NCBI GenBank assembly: GCA_030432655.1
Contig: JAUILA010000022.1
Coordinates: 1 to 64,000, forward strand
Direction: 5' to 3'
Length of the DNA stretch: 64,000 nt
Source of the DNA: Bacteroidia bacterium
GTDB lineage: Bacteria > Bacteroidota > Bacteroidia > Cytophagales > Cyclobacteriaceae
Part shown: piece by piece, positions 32,864-41,638 of the stretch
How the letters are laid out: every line of letters starts with the position of its first letter
Position numbering within the stretch: the stretch's first letter is position 1
Translations under genes and position numbers: made by a program
The notes under the pieces: generated by a model
Databases searched by the model: none
Told to the model about the DNA's origin: nothing
Seen by the model: only the letters and a program-made list of their open reading frames with translations

Positions 32864-34116
32864 GATAGTCCGAAAGCCTCCTTAACCGCATCGACGAAAT
32901 CCAGCTTTTCCCATGGAAAAAGTTCAACTTCCAGTTCCCGTTCTTTACCATCAACGGACCTGAAAACCTTTTTCACGACTTCATTCTTGCGCCCCATATG
33001 CCCGTAGGCAGCTGTTTCGGAATAAATCGGATTACGCAATTTCAGGCGTTTCTCAATGGCATAAGGCCGCATGTCAAATACCCCTTTTACAATCTCAGCG
33101 ATTTTACTGTCGTTCATATCCACTTTGGCGGTTCCGTACGTATGCACATACACACCCATAGGTTCAACCACCCCAATCGCATAAGAAACCTGAACAAGCA
33201 CTTCGTCCGCCACACCGGCAGCTACCAGGTTCTTTGCAATGTGGCGGGTGGCATACGCCGCCGAACGGTCCACTTTCGAAGGATCTTTGCCTGAAAAAGC
33301 ACCGCCGCCATGGGCACCTTTGCCCCCATAAGTATCAACAATGATCTTGCGACCGGTAAGACCTGTATCGCCATGAGGACCACCAATCACAAATTTGCCG
33401 GTCGGATTGATATGATACTTGATATTATCATTAAACAAGGCGCTGATTTCCGGCTTGAGTTTTTCCTTTACACGCGGTATGAGAATTTCCAGGATATCAT
33501 CCTTGATTTTCTTTAACATGATTTCCTCCGTATCGAAATCGTCATGCTGTGTTGACACCACGATTGCCTCAATCCGCTCAGGAACATTGTCATCGCTGTA
33601 CTGAATCGTCACCTGTGCTTTAGCATCCGGACGCAGATACGTAATATCCTTATTCTCCCTTCTCAGTGCTGACAGCTCCTGAAGTATTTTATGTGACAGG
33701 TCAAGGGCCAGTGGCATGTAATCTTCTGTCTCCTTTGTGGCGTACCCGAACATCATACCTTGATCACCAGCCCCCTGCTGCTCCGGGCTTTCCCGGTCAA
33801 TCCCCTGGTTAATATCCGGCGACTGTTCATGTATGGCGGAGATAACCCCGCAGGAATTCCCGTCAAACATTAATTCACCACGTGTATAGCCGATCCGGTT
33901 AATCACATCCCGGGCAATCTGCTGAACATCGAGGTAGGCTTCGGATTTTACCTCACCACTCAGTACAGTAAGCCCCGTGGTTACCAGAGTTTCACAGGCA
34001 ACTTTGGAATTAATATCAAAGGCAAGAAAATTATCGATCAGTGCATCCGAAATCTGATCGGCGATCTTATCAGGGTGACCTTCGGATACTGATTCCGAAG
34101 TAAAGAAATATGACAT
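32860..34116 (-). CDS. metK: S-adenosylmethionine synthetase
   Basis: A 418-residue enzyme making S-adenosylmethionine from methionine and ATP. It opens with FTSESVSEGHPDKIADQISD (His/Asp of the active site), then has GDQGMMFGYA, and GGAFSGKDPSKVDRSAAYAT around residue 275. The sequence is complete. A TAAATTTG promoter lies just upstream on the minus strand at 34143-34150. Confidence 0.98.
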   Translation of the reverse strand: MSYFFTSESVSEGHPDKIADQISDALIDNFLAFDINSKVACETLVTTGLTVLSGEVKSEAYLDVQQIARDVINRIGYTRGELMFDGNSCGVISAIHEQSPDINQGIDRESPEQQGAGDQGMMFGYATKETEDYMPLALDLSHKILQELSALRRENKDITYLRPDAKAQVTIQYSDDNVPERIEAIVVSTQHDDFDTEEIMLKKIKDDILEILIPRVKEKLKPEISALFNDNIKYHINPTGKFVIGGPHGDTGLTGRKIIVDTYGGKGAHGGGAFSGKDPSKVDRSAAYATRHIAKNLVAAGVADEVLVQVSYAIGVVEPMGVYVHTYGTAKVDMNDSKIAEIVKGVFDMRPYAIEKRLKLRNPIYSETAAYGHMGRKNEVVKKVFRSVDGKERELEVELFPWEKLDFVDAVKEAFGLS

Positions 34117-34142
34117 ATTGCGGGTCGATTTTAATACGGCTC

Positions 34143-34150
34143 CAAATTTA
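34143..34150 (-). promoter_or_regulatory. Putative -7 promoter element of metK
   Basis: The minus strand reads TAAATTTG, a match to TAnnTTTG, 26 bp before the metK ATG. No clear -33 TTTG is present. Confidence 0.5.
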
Positions 34151-34161
34151 GTCTAAATCAT

Positions 34162-34881
34162 TCAATTTCCCGAACCTGCATAAAGAAGAAAGACAGCGGG
34201 AATCTTATGCAGGGAAATTTCACTCTTTTTCCATTCTGAAACAGGTGCTGACTTCACAAGTTCCTGTTCACCTGTGACATCCCGGGCCACACAAACACGT
34301 GTGTTTCCCGCACAATTTTCAAGAATAGCTTCCAGCATTTGCATATTTCGGTAAGGAGTTTCAATAAAAATCTGTGTCTGATCATTTTTCCTGCTTTCAA
34401 GCTCCAGGCTCTTAAGTGCCCGGGCCCGCTCCTGCTTCTGAATGGGTAAATACCCGTGAAAAGCAAACTTCTGACCGTTGAACCCGGAAGCCATAAGAGA
34501 CAGGAGAATGGAAGAAGGCCCGGGGATGGGAACCACTCGTATGCCTAAGGAATGCGCCCTGCTAACGAGTTTCGCCCCGGGATCCGCGACCCCGGGACTT
34601 CCTGATTCCGACAAAACGCCTGCAGAAACTCCCTCCTGCAAAGGTTTCAGCAAGCGGTCGATTGTTTCATGTGAAGTGTTTTTGTCAACCACCTCAAACC
34701 TGAGCGCACTGATATCCAGGCCGAGGTTCATCCCGCTTATGTACCGGCGGGACGTGCGGATATTTTCCACAAGAAAATAATCCAGCTTTCCTACCAGGTC
34801 AGCGGTAACGGGAGGAATCACTTCAAAGCGCCCCTCCGAAAGAATCATCGGCAGTAAATATAATGTGCCTTTCCCCTGCAT
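34162..34881 (-). CDS. rsmI: RsmI-like tetrapyrrole-methylase-family methyltransferase
   Basis: A 239-residue S-adenosylmethionine-dependent methyltransferase. It shows GTLYLLPMILSEG near the N-terminus, GVLSESGSPGVADPGAKLV (about 87-105) and VPIPGPSSILLSLMASGF, followed by GYLP. This is the RsmI pattern for 2'-O-methylation of C1402 in 16S rRNA. The opening differs from classical RsmI, and Bacteroidota often carry two such paralogues, so the precise target is less certain than the family. Confidence 0.82.
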   Translation of the reverse strand: MQGKGTLYLLPMILSEGRFEVIPPVTADLVGKLDYFLVENIRTSRRYISGMNLGLDISALRFEVVDKNTSHETIDRLLKPLQEGVSAGVLSESGSPGVADPGAKLVSRAHSLGIRVVPIPGPSSILLSLMASGFNGQKFAFHGYLPIQKQERARALKSLELESRKNDQTQIFIETPYRNMQMLEAILENCAGNTRVCVARDVTGEQELVKSAPVSEWKKSEISLHKIPAVFLLYAGSGN

Positions 34882-34905
34882 GGGGTAAAAGTACGTATTT
34901 ACTAT

Positions 34906-35799
34906 TTACCCTTTTACGAGCTGACGCAGTTCATTCCGGTATTCCGAAGGATTCTTTCCTGTAAACTTTTTGAACTGGCTGTTGAAATGGGAAAAATTGT
35001 TGAACCCACTCTCAAAGCATACCTGGGTTATACTGATCGATTGCTCAGACAGGAGTTTGATCGCCTGCACCATACGGCATTCATTTACAAATTGGGTAAA
35101 TGTCTTGCCGGTTATCTTCTTGAAATAACGGCAAAAGGCCGGTTCGGTCATACTTACTTTTTCAGCAATAACACTCAGCGGGATCGACTCCTTGTAATTC
35201 TCCCGGACATAGGCATAAATAATATTCATGCGCTGACTGTCCTGTGGCTCGATTTCAACCCCCACCCCGTCGGCGTGCAGTAAATGGTATTCGTTGCTCT
35301 CGGCAAGCTGGTATAGAATATTAAGCAAGGCCAGAATCCGCTCAAATGAGTTTTTCCTGGGCAGCTGCTCAATTTGTGCCCCGATCTTTCTTTTTACGGA
35401 TCCATGAAAGGTAATTCCCACCTTGGACCGGTCAAACAACTTCCGTATCGACGCCATTTCCGGAACGTCCAGGAATTCCGGACCAAGGAAATCTGCTTTC
35501 ATCTGTACGACCGTTTCAGACCTGTTGCCGGTCAGCCGATCAGTAAACCCAAAATGAGGCAGGTTGGATCCTATAAATATTAAATCACCATTTTGATAAT
35601 AGGAAACCTGGTTCCCAATGTGACGCTTACCACTCCCGCCGTTGACATATACAAGTTCGAGTTCCGGATGAAAATGCCACAACGGCATCTTGTCCCGGCA
35701 CGGATCAGCATACTGACGTACCAAAACGGACTGTCCGAACTTCGGTGTGATTTTTTCTAACGCTGGTTTGTTAATTCTCATTCTATATTCATTCTCCAC
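34906..35799 (-). CDS. AraC-family transcriptional regulator with cupin sensor domain
   Basis: A 297-residue regulator. The N-terminal cupin-like domain has WHFHPELELVYVNGGSGKRH at about residues 41-60. The C-terminal double HTH has SVIAEKVSMTEPAFCRYFKK and QVCFESGFNNFSHFNSQFKK, followed by FTGKNPSEYRNE. The ligand is probably a sugar or small organic molecule, unknown. It is divergent from a small secreted-protein gene. The intergenic region contains two inverted repeats. Confidence 0.93.
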   Translation of the reverse strand: MENEYRMRINKPALEKITPKFGQSVLVRQYADPCRDKMPLWHFHPELELVYVNGGSGKRHIGNQVSYYQNGDLIFIGSNLPHFGFTDRLTGNRSETVVQMKADFLGPEFLDVPEMASIRKLFDRSKVGITFHGSVKRKIGAQIEQLPRKNSFERILALLNILYQLAESNEYHLLHADGVGVEIEPQDSQRMNIIYAYVRENYKESIPLSVIAEKVSMTEPAFCRYFKKITGKTFTQFVNECRMVQAIKLLSEQSISITQVCFESGFNNFSHFNSQFKKFTGKNPSEYRNELRQLVKG

Positions 35800-35812
35800 T
35801 TATATGCGAAAT

Positions 35813-35835
35813 TACAGGCTGCAATTCTGCCTGTA
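35813..35835. repeat. Inverted repeat in the araC-family gene leader
   Basis: TACAGGC at 35813-35819 and GCCTGTA at 35829-35835 are perfect 7-bp complements separated by 9 nt. They lie between the start codon and a candidate minus-strand promoter element, CAAAATTA, at 35841-35848 (TAATTTTG on that strand). Candidate autoregulatory operator. Confidence 0.45.
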
Positions 35836-35888
35836 TGGCGCAAAATTAACCATTTTCTGTGGTATTTTAACGTTATCATATTGTTAAG

Positions 35889-35910
35889 GCTATATTTTCG
35901 ACAATATAGC
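35889..35910. repeat. Palindrome in the divergent intergenic region
   Basis: GCTATATT and AATATAGC form a perfect 8-bp inverted repeat with a 6-nt centre (TTCGAC). It lies midway between the AraC-type gene and the small secreted-protein gene. Candidate operator. Confidence 0.5.
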
Positions 35911-35956
35911 ACAGATAGTGGCGAAAATCGTAGTGGAAAGGCCCTGAATCCCACCC

Positions 35957-35964
35957 TAGCTTTG
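35957..35964 (+). promoter_or_regulatory. Putative -7 promoter element of the small secreted-protein gene
   Basis: TAGCTTTG matches TAnnTTTG and lies 29 bp before the ATG at 35994. A -33 element is not evident. Confidence 0.5.
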
Positions 35965-35993
35965 GAGTATATTTTTAATCTTAAACATTTTCA

Positions 35994-36584
35994 ATGATGA
36001 AAAATCGTTTGTACACACTCATGATCAGCGCTATGATCCTCTGCTCAACGAGCCTTTTCGCACGTGAGCCTGAGGTCAGTGTCATCTCCCAGGGAGAAGA
36101 CAAGCTGGCGATGAAGCTTTTTACGTATGAAGCATCTGCCGTTGTCCGGATTCTGGACGAAAAAGGCTATCTGCTTTTTAGTGAGAAAACAGGACAAAAT
36201 CCTCAGTATTTCAAGATATTCGATATGGCCACTCTTCCGGAGGGAGCTTATCGCTTTGAGATCGAAGGGGAAAATGCATATAAATTGATCGATTTTGAAG
36301 TTCATGACAAGAGAATTGCCCTGATTGGCAAAACCGATACAATTTATAAACCTGTTATTCTCCAGAAAGGGGATACAGCAGATCTTCAGCTGATGAATGC
36401 CTCTGAGCAATCAGTAAAGGTGTCTTTCAGCGACGCAGAAGGCAACGTCCTCCTCATGGATAAACCAGATTCATCCTTGCGGATTGAGAAACGTTTCAAC
36501 CTGGCCAAGCTTGAGCGCGGTATTTATACCATGACGGTCCAGGTAGGAAGCAAATTTTACCACAAAAAGTTAGTTGTTAAATAA
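35994..36584 (+). CDS. Small secreted protein with repeated beta-sandwich-like units
   Basis: A 196-residue exported protein (signal peptide to about residue 24, SLFAREP). Two similar halves each contain a strand pattern of the type RILDEKGYLLFSEK / SFSDAEGNVLLMDK, then a segment ending in LPEGAYRFEIEGENAYK / LERGIYTMTVQVGSKFYHKK. The last part resembles the Por-type C-terminal sorting domain of type IX secretion substrates (G-Y-x-V-x-V, then KK), but is not a firm match. The function is unknown. Confidence 0.72.
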   Translation: MMKNRLYTLMISAMILCSTSLFAREPEVSVISQGEDKLAMKLFTYEASAVVRILDEKGYLLFSEKTGQNPQYFKIFDMATLPEGAYRFEIEGENAYKLIDFEVHDKRIALIGKTDTIYKPVILQKGDTADLQLMNASEQSVKVSFSDAEGNVLLMDKPDSSLRIEKRFNLAKLERGIYTMTVQVGSKFYHKKLVVK

Positions 36585-36603
36585 AATAGTTTTTAGTAGT
36601 TCT

Positions 36604-36653
36604 ACCCTTGGGCCTGAATGCTCTTCAAGCGAGCCGGCTCAAGGGTTTTTTTT
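36604..36653 (+). terminator. Terminator between two plus-strand genes
   Basis: An 11-bp stem, ACCCTTGGGCC at 36604-36614 with GGCTCAAGGGT at 36636-36646 (one G-T pair), followed by eight T. Confidence 0.85.
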
Positions 36654-36686
36654 ATATCTTTCCGCGACTTTTCCTACCTTTAGGAT

Positions 36687-36899
36687 ATGGGAAAATGGCT
36701 GATTATCGCGGGAATCGTGCTTATTGTCGCGGGTGTTATCCTTCATTTCGGGGTAAAAATTCCCTGGCTCGGCAAGCTTCCCGGGGATTTTCATTTCAAA
36801 AGCGGCAATGCCACCATCTACATTCCACTCGCCACCAGCATTGTCCTGAGCCTGTTACTCTCTTTGATCTTATATCTTATCCGGATCTTTAAGGGTTGA
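36687..36899 (+). CDS. DUF2905 small membrane protein
   Basis: A 70-residue protein with two transmembrane helices (about residues 3-24 and 47-67) separated by the family-typical WLGKLPGDFHFKSGNATIYI. DUF2905 proteins are widespread and of unknown function. The stop lies 2 bp from the stop of the convergent hydrolase. Confidence 0.9.
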   Translation: MGKWLIIAGIVLIVAGVILHFGVKIPWLGKLPGDFHFKSGNATIYIPLATSIVLSLLLSLILYLIRIFKG

Positions 36900-36901
36900 T
36901 G

Positions 36902-37666
36902 TTAATCATGAAGGAAATCCCGGACCAGGGTAAATAACTCGTCCGGCTTTTCAGCATGAACCCAATGACCCGCGCCCTTCACTGTTTCAACCCGTGCATT
37001 TGGAAAATGCTGATTAATAAGAATGATATCTTCGTCGTCCACGTAATGTGACTTTTCTCCCCGTATAAACAATGCGGGCTTTTCTGTTGATTGCCTAACT
37101 TCCAGGCCCTGACCGATAGCTTCGATATTTGCCGCAATTACCTCCAGGTTCATTTTCCAGGAAAATCCACCACCGGACTCACGTTTCAGGTTTTTTAACA
37201 AAAATTGCCGTTGCCCGAAATCACTTATATCCCTGCCAAGATCCTCTTCCGCCTCACTGCGTGAGGAATAGACACCCAGGTCAAGCCGCTTCAGGGCATC
37301 AATGATCTCCTGATGATGAATTGGGTAGGCCCTCGGAGCAATATCCACAACAATGAGCTTTTCCCAGTCACCAGCGTAGCGCACCGCGTAATTCATCGCT
37401 GTCTTCCCGCCCATGGAATGCCCCATAATGGCAGCCTCATGAATATCGTGCTGCTCAATAAATTCGTGGAGGTCTTCCGCCATTACTTCAAACGAAAACG
37501 AATCATCATGAGGAGAACCCCCATGATTTCGCTGATCAACCAGGTATACTTTTCTGAATTCCGCAAATCGCTTTCCCAGTGTGAGCCAGTTATCAAGCGA
37601 TCCGAATAGTCCGTGAAGAATAATTAGTGGTTGTCCCTCTCCAAGAGTTTTGTAGTTCAGCTTCAT
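36902..37666 (-). CDS. Alpha/beta hydrolase (YbfF-type esterase)
   Basis: A 254-residue soluble alpha/beta hydrolase. It opens with MKLNYKTLGEGQPLIILHGL, followed by FGSLDNW (oxyanion region). The nucleophile elbow is GHSMGGKTAMNYA, with Ser at about residue 92, and the C-terminal catalytic His is in GAGHWVHAEKP. This is the esterase YbfF pattern. I chose the ATG at 37666; the longer in-frame start would add nine residues with no family counterpart. Confidence 0.88.
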   Translation of the reverse strand: MKLNYKTLGEGQPLIILHGLFGSLDNWLTLGKRFAEFRKVYLVDQRNHGGSPHDDSFSFEVMAEDLHEFIEQHDIHEAAIMGHSMGGKTAMNYAVRYAGDWEKLIVVDIAPRAYPIHHQEIIDALKRLDLGVYSSRSEAEEDLGRDISDFGQRQFLLKNLKRESGGGFSWKMNLEVIAANIEAIGQGLEVRQSTEKPALFIRGEKSHYVDDEDIILINQHFPNARVETVKGAGHWVHAEKPDELFTLVRDFLHD

Positions 37667-37841
37667 AAGGTAAAGATACACAAGGGAAGGCAAACACAGT
37701 TCCTTAAGCAGATTTCCGGAAACCTGCGGCCGGTCTAAAAGAAATGGTTACCTGCTTTTTCTGCACTTAATCGGCCAAAATCTGTCCTCCGAAGACAGGA
37801 AAATGATTTTTGGCGCGTTATATGTATATTGACCTTTTTAA

Positions 37842-39587
37842 ATGAACACAGGTATGTCCCGTACAATTTTTACTGCCCTGTTCCTGACTTTTCTGATTAG
37901 TGCATTCGCTCAGACAAATGTCAGGCCGCTGCCGACAAATATTAACCGGCCCTCTCTTAACTTATTTGCCCCCTTTATCAGCGGGGACGGAGAAACGCTG
38001 ATTTACTTATCAGACTACACGGATGATGGTCACCATTTCATGTACTGGACTACGCGACGGGGAGTGGCAGAATGGACCGACGGAAAGGAAATTAACAGGC
38101 TCATTAACCGTCCGGGTTTGAATTTCAGAGGTGGTTACAGCCTTAGTTTTGATGGGGATTTGCTATTGTTTACTTCACGGAAATCTGGAATTGGTGGTTT
38201 TGATCTATGGTATAGTGAACGGAAGGGCAACGACTGGCTTGCCCCGAAGAATTTTGGAAAACCGGTTAACAGCGCGTCAAATGACGGAAGTCCGTCCTTG
38301 TCTGCAGACGGAGAATACCTGTATTTCATGCGATGTGAAACCATGAGTGAATATGGCGGGGCCACTGGCTGCCGGCTGATGGTCACCCGTCGCAATCACC
38401 GCGGGTGGGATGAACCGGTACCATTGCCGGATAATATCAACACAGGTAATTCGCAATCTCCCAGAATCCTCGCCGATGACCAAACACTTATTTTCTCCAG
38501 CGATGCCATGGGTGGAAAGGGGAACCTGGATTTATTCATGACCCGAAAAACCGATACCGGCTGGTCAGACCCCGTACCCCTGGATTTTATAAATACTGAA
38601 TTTCACAATGCCTTCATCAGTATTCCCGCCAAAGGAAGATACCTCTACCAATCGGTCAAAGGCCGAAGGGATTTCCAGCTTGTTGAAACACTGATCCCCG
38701 AAGAATTCAGACCCAGACGGGTGATGCGGATCAAAGGGGCTGTTACACATAATAAATACCCGGTGGAAGATGCAAAATATGTGGTGTTTGATGTGGAAAA
38801 CCGGAAACGGCTTTATCAGCATGACATTCCTCCATCCGGAGAATTCAGTTTTGTACTCCCGGAAGGCAGTAATTATGACCTTGCCATTACCTCGAGTGAC
38901 CCGTCCCTCCTATATTTTGCCAAGCCTTATCTGCTGACCAATATTGGCAGACGTGACAAAGAGCAGCTCCGGGTTGAGCTTAAGTCACTTTCCCCGGGTG
39001 AGTTGGTTTCCTCCTCGATCCATTTTGTGCCGTTTAAATCAACGCTGGATAATGCCTCGGACTTTGAAATACGCCGACTTACCAGGCTGGCCGGGGAACA
39101 TAACGACATGAATATCCGCATTGAGGTCATGCAAACGGCCTATCGTGAAGATTCCGTTTTTAGTGATCCCGATCTTACAGAGATCATTACTGATACGTTA
39201 TGGACGCCGCCGGCAGATACACTGCTCATGAATCCCCTTGATTCTGATACGCTTCGGATGTCATTTTTTAATGCAGATTCCGTATTCTTCACGCACGCCG
39301 ACAGCCTTCTCTCAGACAGCCTGAGCCTGGCATATCCGGCGAATTATGTCACAATCAGGCATACCTTTCATAATGATCGTACTGTCCGGCAAGCAAAGAG
39401 CATTATTGAAGCATTAACTGAAAAAGGTATTGCAGAAAGCCGTATTACCTGGAAAGCAGTAATCCGGAGGGAAGAGTTGACAAAAACGCCAATGTTGAAT
39501 ACCGGCGCTGGTGAAATGACTGGGGAGGACCCACCTGCAGACGAAGATCCGCCTGAGCAGGTCAGAGTGTACCTGGAACGACCTTAA
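37842..39587 (+). CDS. PD40 beta-propeller protein with a diverged OmpA-like C-terminus
   Basis: A 581-residue exported protein (signal peptide to AFAQ, about residue 24). Residues of about 35-280 are WD40-like PD40 repeats: FISGDGETLIYLSDY, YSLSFDGDLLLFTSRKSGIG, PSLSADGEYLYF, RILADDQTLIFSSDAMGG. About 290-370 looks like a carboxypeptidase-regulatory-like domain. The rest, SSIHFVPFKSTLDNASDFEI then a late AKSIIEALTEKGIAESRITW, resembles OmpA peptidoglycan-binding domains. However, it is interrupted by about 80 residues of repeated Asp/Leu/Ser-rich text. Such proteins attach envelope machinery, including T9SS PorE, to peptidoglycan; the partner here is unknown. Confidence 0.82.
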   Translation: MNTGMSRTIFTALFLTFLISAFAQTNVRPLPTNINRPSLNLFAPFISGDGETLIYLSDYTDDGHHFMYWTTRRGVAEWTDGKEINRLINRPGLNFRGGYSLSFDGDLLLFTSRKSGIGGFDLWYSERKGNDWLAPKNFGKPVNSASNDGSPSLSADGEYLYFMRCETMSEYGGATGCRLMVTRRNHRGWDEPVPLPDNINTGNSQSPRILADDQTLIFSSDAMGGKGNLDLFMTRKTDTGWSDPVPLDFINTEFHNAFISIPAKGRYLYQSVKGRRDFQLVETLIPEEFRPRRVMRIKGAVTHNKYPVEDAKYVVFDVENRKRLYQHDIPPSGEFSFVLPEGSNYDLAITSSDPSLLYFAKPYLLTNIGRRDKEQLRVELKSLSPGELVSSSIHFVPFKSTLDNASDFEIRRLTRLAGEHNDMNIRIEVMQTAYREDSVFSDPDLTEIITDTLWTPPADTLLMNPLDSDTLRMSFFNADSVFFTHADSLLSDSLSLAYPANYVTIRHTFHNDRTVRQAKSIIEALTEKGIAESRITWKAVIRREELTKTPMLNTGAGEMTGEDPPADEDPPEQVRVYLERP

Positions 39588-40138
39588 TCTGGCATCACCA
39601 CGATCGGTACCACCGCCATGGTCTGGTCCCACATAATGATCAGTTCAATTTCTTCGTTCATGTCGTCGAACGTGATGGTAAATTGTTCGAAAACTTCAGA
39701 CGTGGTAATGGAAGGTACGGTAATTACCAGTACATCATTTTCTGAACTCCGGTTGGCCTGTCCATTAAGTGGTGAAATCCCCCATTGCCCGGTCTCAGAA
39801 TTAAAAATAATATCCCACGATTCCTGTTCCGGACGTACAAAAACCGAATATTCTCCGGCAGGGAGCGCTTCTCCATTAATTTGTAATGGTGCATTAGTTC
39901 TGAATACCGCTGCTTCATTGGCTCCTGTACGCCACACTTCTCCGTATGGCACCAGGTCTCCGAAAATGACCCGGTCATTTTTAAATGGCCGGCTGTACGT
40001 CAGGCTCATGTTTATGCCCGCTTTATCATAGGTTACCGTTTCCTGAGGACTGAATGATTTGGTATACATGCGCATGCCTACAAACGCGATTGCGATGAGG
40101 GCGATGATAACGACAATAATGATGATTAGTCTTTTCAT
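39584..40138 (-). CDS. DUF2911 protein
   Basis: A 184-residue protein with an N-terminal transmembrane or signal helix (about residues 4-22). The DUF2911 domain shows VTYDKAGINMSLTYSRPFKN, GEVWRTGANEAAVFRTN and LPAGEYSVFVRPEQESWDII. The function is unknown, but the family is common in Bacteroidota envelopes. Its start overlaps the MORN-repeat gene stop by 4 bp (coupled), and its stop overlaps the PD40 gene stop by 4 bp (convergent). Confidence 0.92.
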   Translation of the reverse strand: MKRLIIIIVVIIALIAIAFVGMRMYTKSFSPQETVTYDKAGINMSLTYSRPFKNDRVIFGDLVPYGEVWRTGANEAAVFRTNAPLQINGEALPAGEYSVFVRPEQESWDIIFNSETGQWGISPLNGQANRSSENDVLVITVPSITTSEVFEQFTITFDDMNEEIELIIMWDQTMAVVPIVVMPD

Positions 40139-41586
40139 TCAATTAAGTTTGTTGAAGGAGAATGCTGGATTTTTTCACGAACATCCCCCCGAGGGTTATA
40201 ATAAGTCCACTCGCCGGACTTCTCTCCTCCTTCATAATTTCCTTCGGATTCCTTTCGCCCATTTTCGTAATAGGTAACCCAATGGCCGTCCTTATTGCCG
40301 AGGCTGAACGAACCGGATTCAGCAATCGTGCCATCCTCGTAAAAATAGGTCCATTCGCCATCCGGAACTCCATTCCTGAATTCGCAAATAATCTCCTTTT
40401 TTCCGGATGCATAGTAGTTAAGCTTCGTGCCTGCTCCATCGTTCAGTGTTCCGGCATCCAGCGTGTCCCCATCGGCCGTAACGTACGGACTGATATTCCA
40501 TAGTTTACCGTCAACCCACTGCTCTTCCTGCATTATTTGCCCGTTTGGATGAAAAATGCCCCACAAGCCTTTTTCCATACCATTTTCAAATCCCCCTATC
40601 ATCCTTAGTTTACCATTATCGTAATAGGTAAACCACCGACCGGTTTGCTCGCCGTTATTATAGGGGCCCTCCTCTACGAGTACCCCCCGGTCATTAAAAT
40701 ACTGCCAGTTACCTGTCCGGACTCCATTTTCATACTGGCCCTGGGCGGCAATTTTGCCGTTATCAAAAAACTGGTAATAGGTACTGTCCTGCCACCCATC
40801 TTCGAAATAACTCCATTCTGCCATTTGGCCGTTCGGATAATAGCTGGTCCATACTCCATTCTCGTTTCCCTCCTCGTATATTTTCCTGCTGGCGATTTTG
40901 TTTCCCTGGAAGTATTCCGTCCACACCCCGTCCGGTTTGCCATCCTTGTAATTTTGTTCCGCAAGCAAGTGTCCCTGCTCATCCACAATACCATAATCTT
41001 CAAATTCTTTCCATGTACCGATCTTTTTATCGTGATCGTACTGGCCGCTGACCAGCACGTGGCCATAGGAATTCTTCTTTACATACTCCCCGTGCAATGA
41101 ATCCTTGTCGTAAAACGCCTCAATCTGAGACCCGTCTGTCGGGTTCAGGAACTTGTAATCCCCCTGTTTCAGGTCTTGCTCGTAAGTGATTATTTCTGTT
41201 GGAAGCTGGTACCGGTCATTACTGTACCTTTTCCATTCGCCCTCCTTTTTTCTGTCATTAAGTTTTCCCTCCAGCAGAAGCGCTCCGTTCGGATAAAACT
41301 CCTTATAGTAAACCGCCTCCCCGTCGTCAAAACGCACCTCCATGGACTTATAACCATTACTAAAGGCAGTCCAGACACCTACCCGTTTACTGTCCTCATA
41401 AACACCTTCTTCAATTTTCTCGTCCTTGCTATTGTAGAATTGCCACTTTCCCTGTTTCAGGCCATTGACAACATCGCCTACTGCATATGATGAGCTGTCA
41501 GTGGTATAAACCATTGTTCGCTGGGCGAGAAGTCCGGCGCCTGCAGGCATGATTAACAAGAAAACAATTACGAAAATGGATTTCAT
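40135..41586 (-). CDS. Secreted MORN/YwqK-type repeat protein
   Basis: A 483-residue exported protein (signal peptide to about residue 22). It is built from about 14 tandem MORN-like units with consensus G-x-W-x-x-Y/F-x-x-x-G plus a preceding GKLN/EGxY. Examples are GVWTSYYPNGQMAEW, GRWFTYYDNGKLR and GHWVTYYENGRKESEG. The family is annotated as YwqK antitoxin-like, but no toxin gene adjoins it, so that name should not be taken as function. I start at ATG 41586 (MKSIFVIVF); the reading frame open further upstream has no protein character. Confidence 0.88.
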   Translation of the reverse strand: MKSIFVIVFLLIMPAGAGLLAQRTMVYTTDSSSYAVGDVVNGLKQGKWQFYNSKDEKIEEGVYEDSKRVGVWTAFSNGYKSMEVRFDDGEAVYYKEFYPNGALLLEGKLNDRKKEGEWKRYSNDRYQLPTEIITYEQDLKQGDYKFLNPTDGSQIEAFYDKDSLHGEYVKKNSYGHVLVSGQYDHDKKIGTWKEFEDYGIVDEQGHLLAEQNYKDGKPDGVWTEYFQGNKIASRKIYEEGNENGVWTSYYPNGQMAEWSYFEDGWQDSTYYQFFDNGKIAAQGQYENGVRTGNWQYFNDRGVLVEEGPYNNGEQTGRWFTYYDNGKLRMIGGFENGMEKGLWGIFHPNGQIMQEEQWVDGKLWNISPYVTADGDTLDAGTLNDGAGTKLNYYASGKKEIICEFRNGVPDGEWTYFYEDGTIAESGSFSLGNKDGHWVTYYENGRKESEGNYEGGEKSGEWTYYNPRGDVREKIQHSPSTNLIE

Positions 41587-41611
41587 CGTTTTATTATGCG
41601 GTATCCCTTTA

Positions 41612-41619
41612 TATATTTG
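41612..41619 (+). promoter_or_regulatory. Putative -7 element for a 43-residue gene
   Basis: TATATTTG matches TAnnTTTG and lies 19 bp upstream of an ATG at 41639. It is in the gap divergent from the MORN-repeat gene. Confidence 0.45.
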
Positions 41620-41638
41620 CACAAAAAATTTCTGACAC

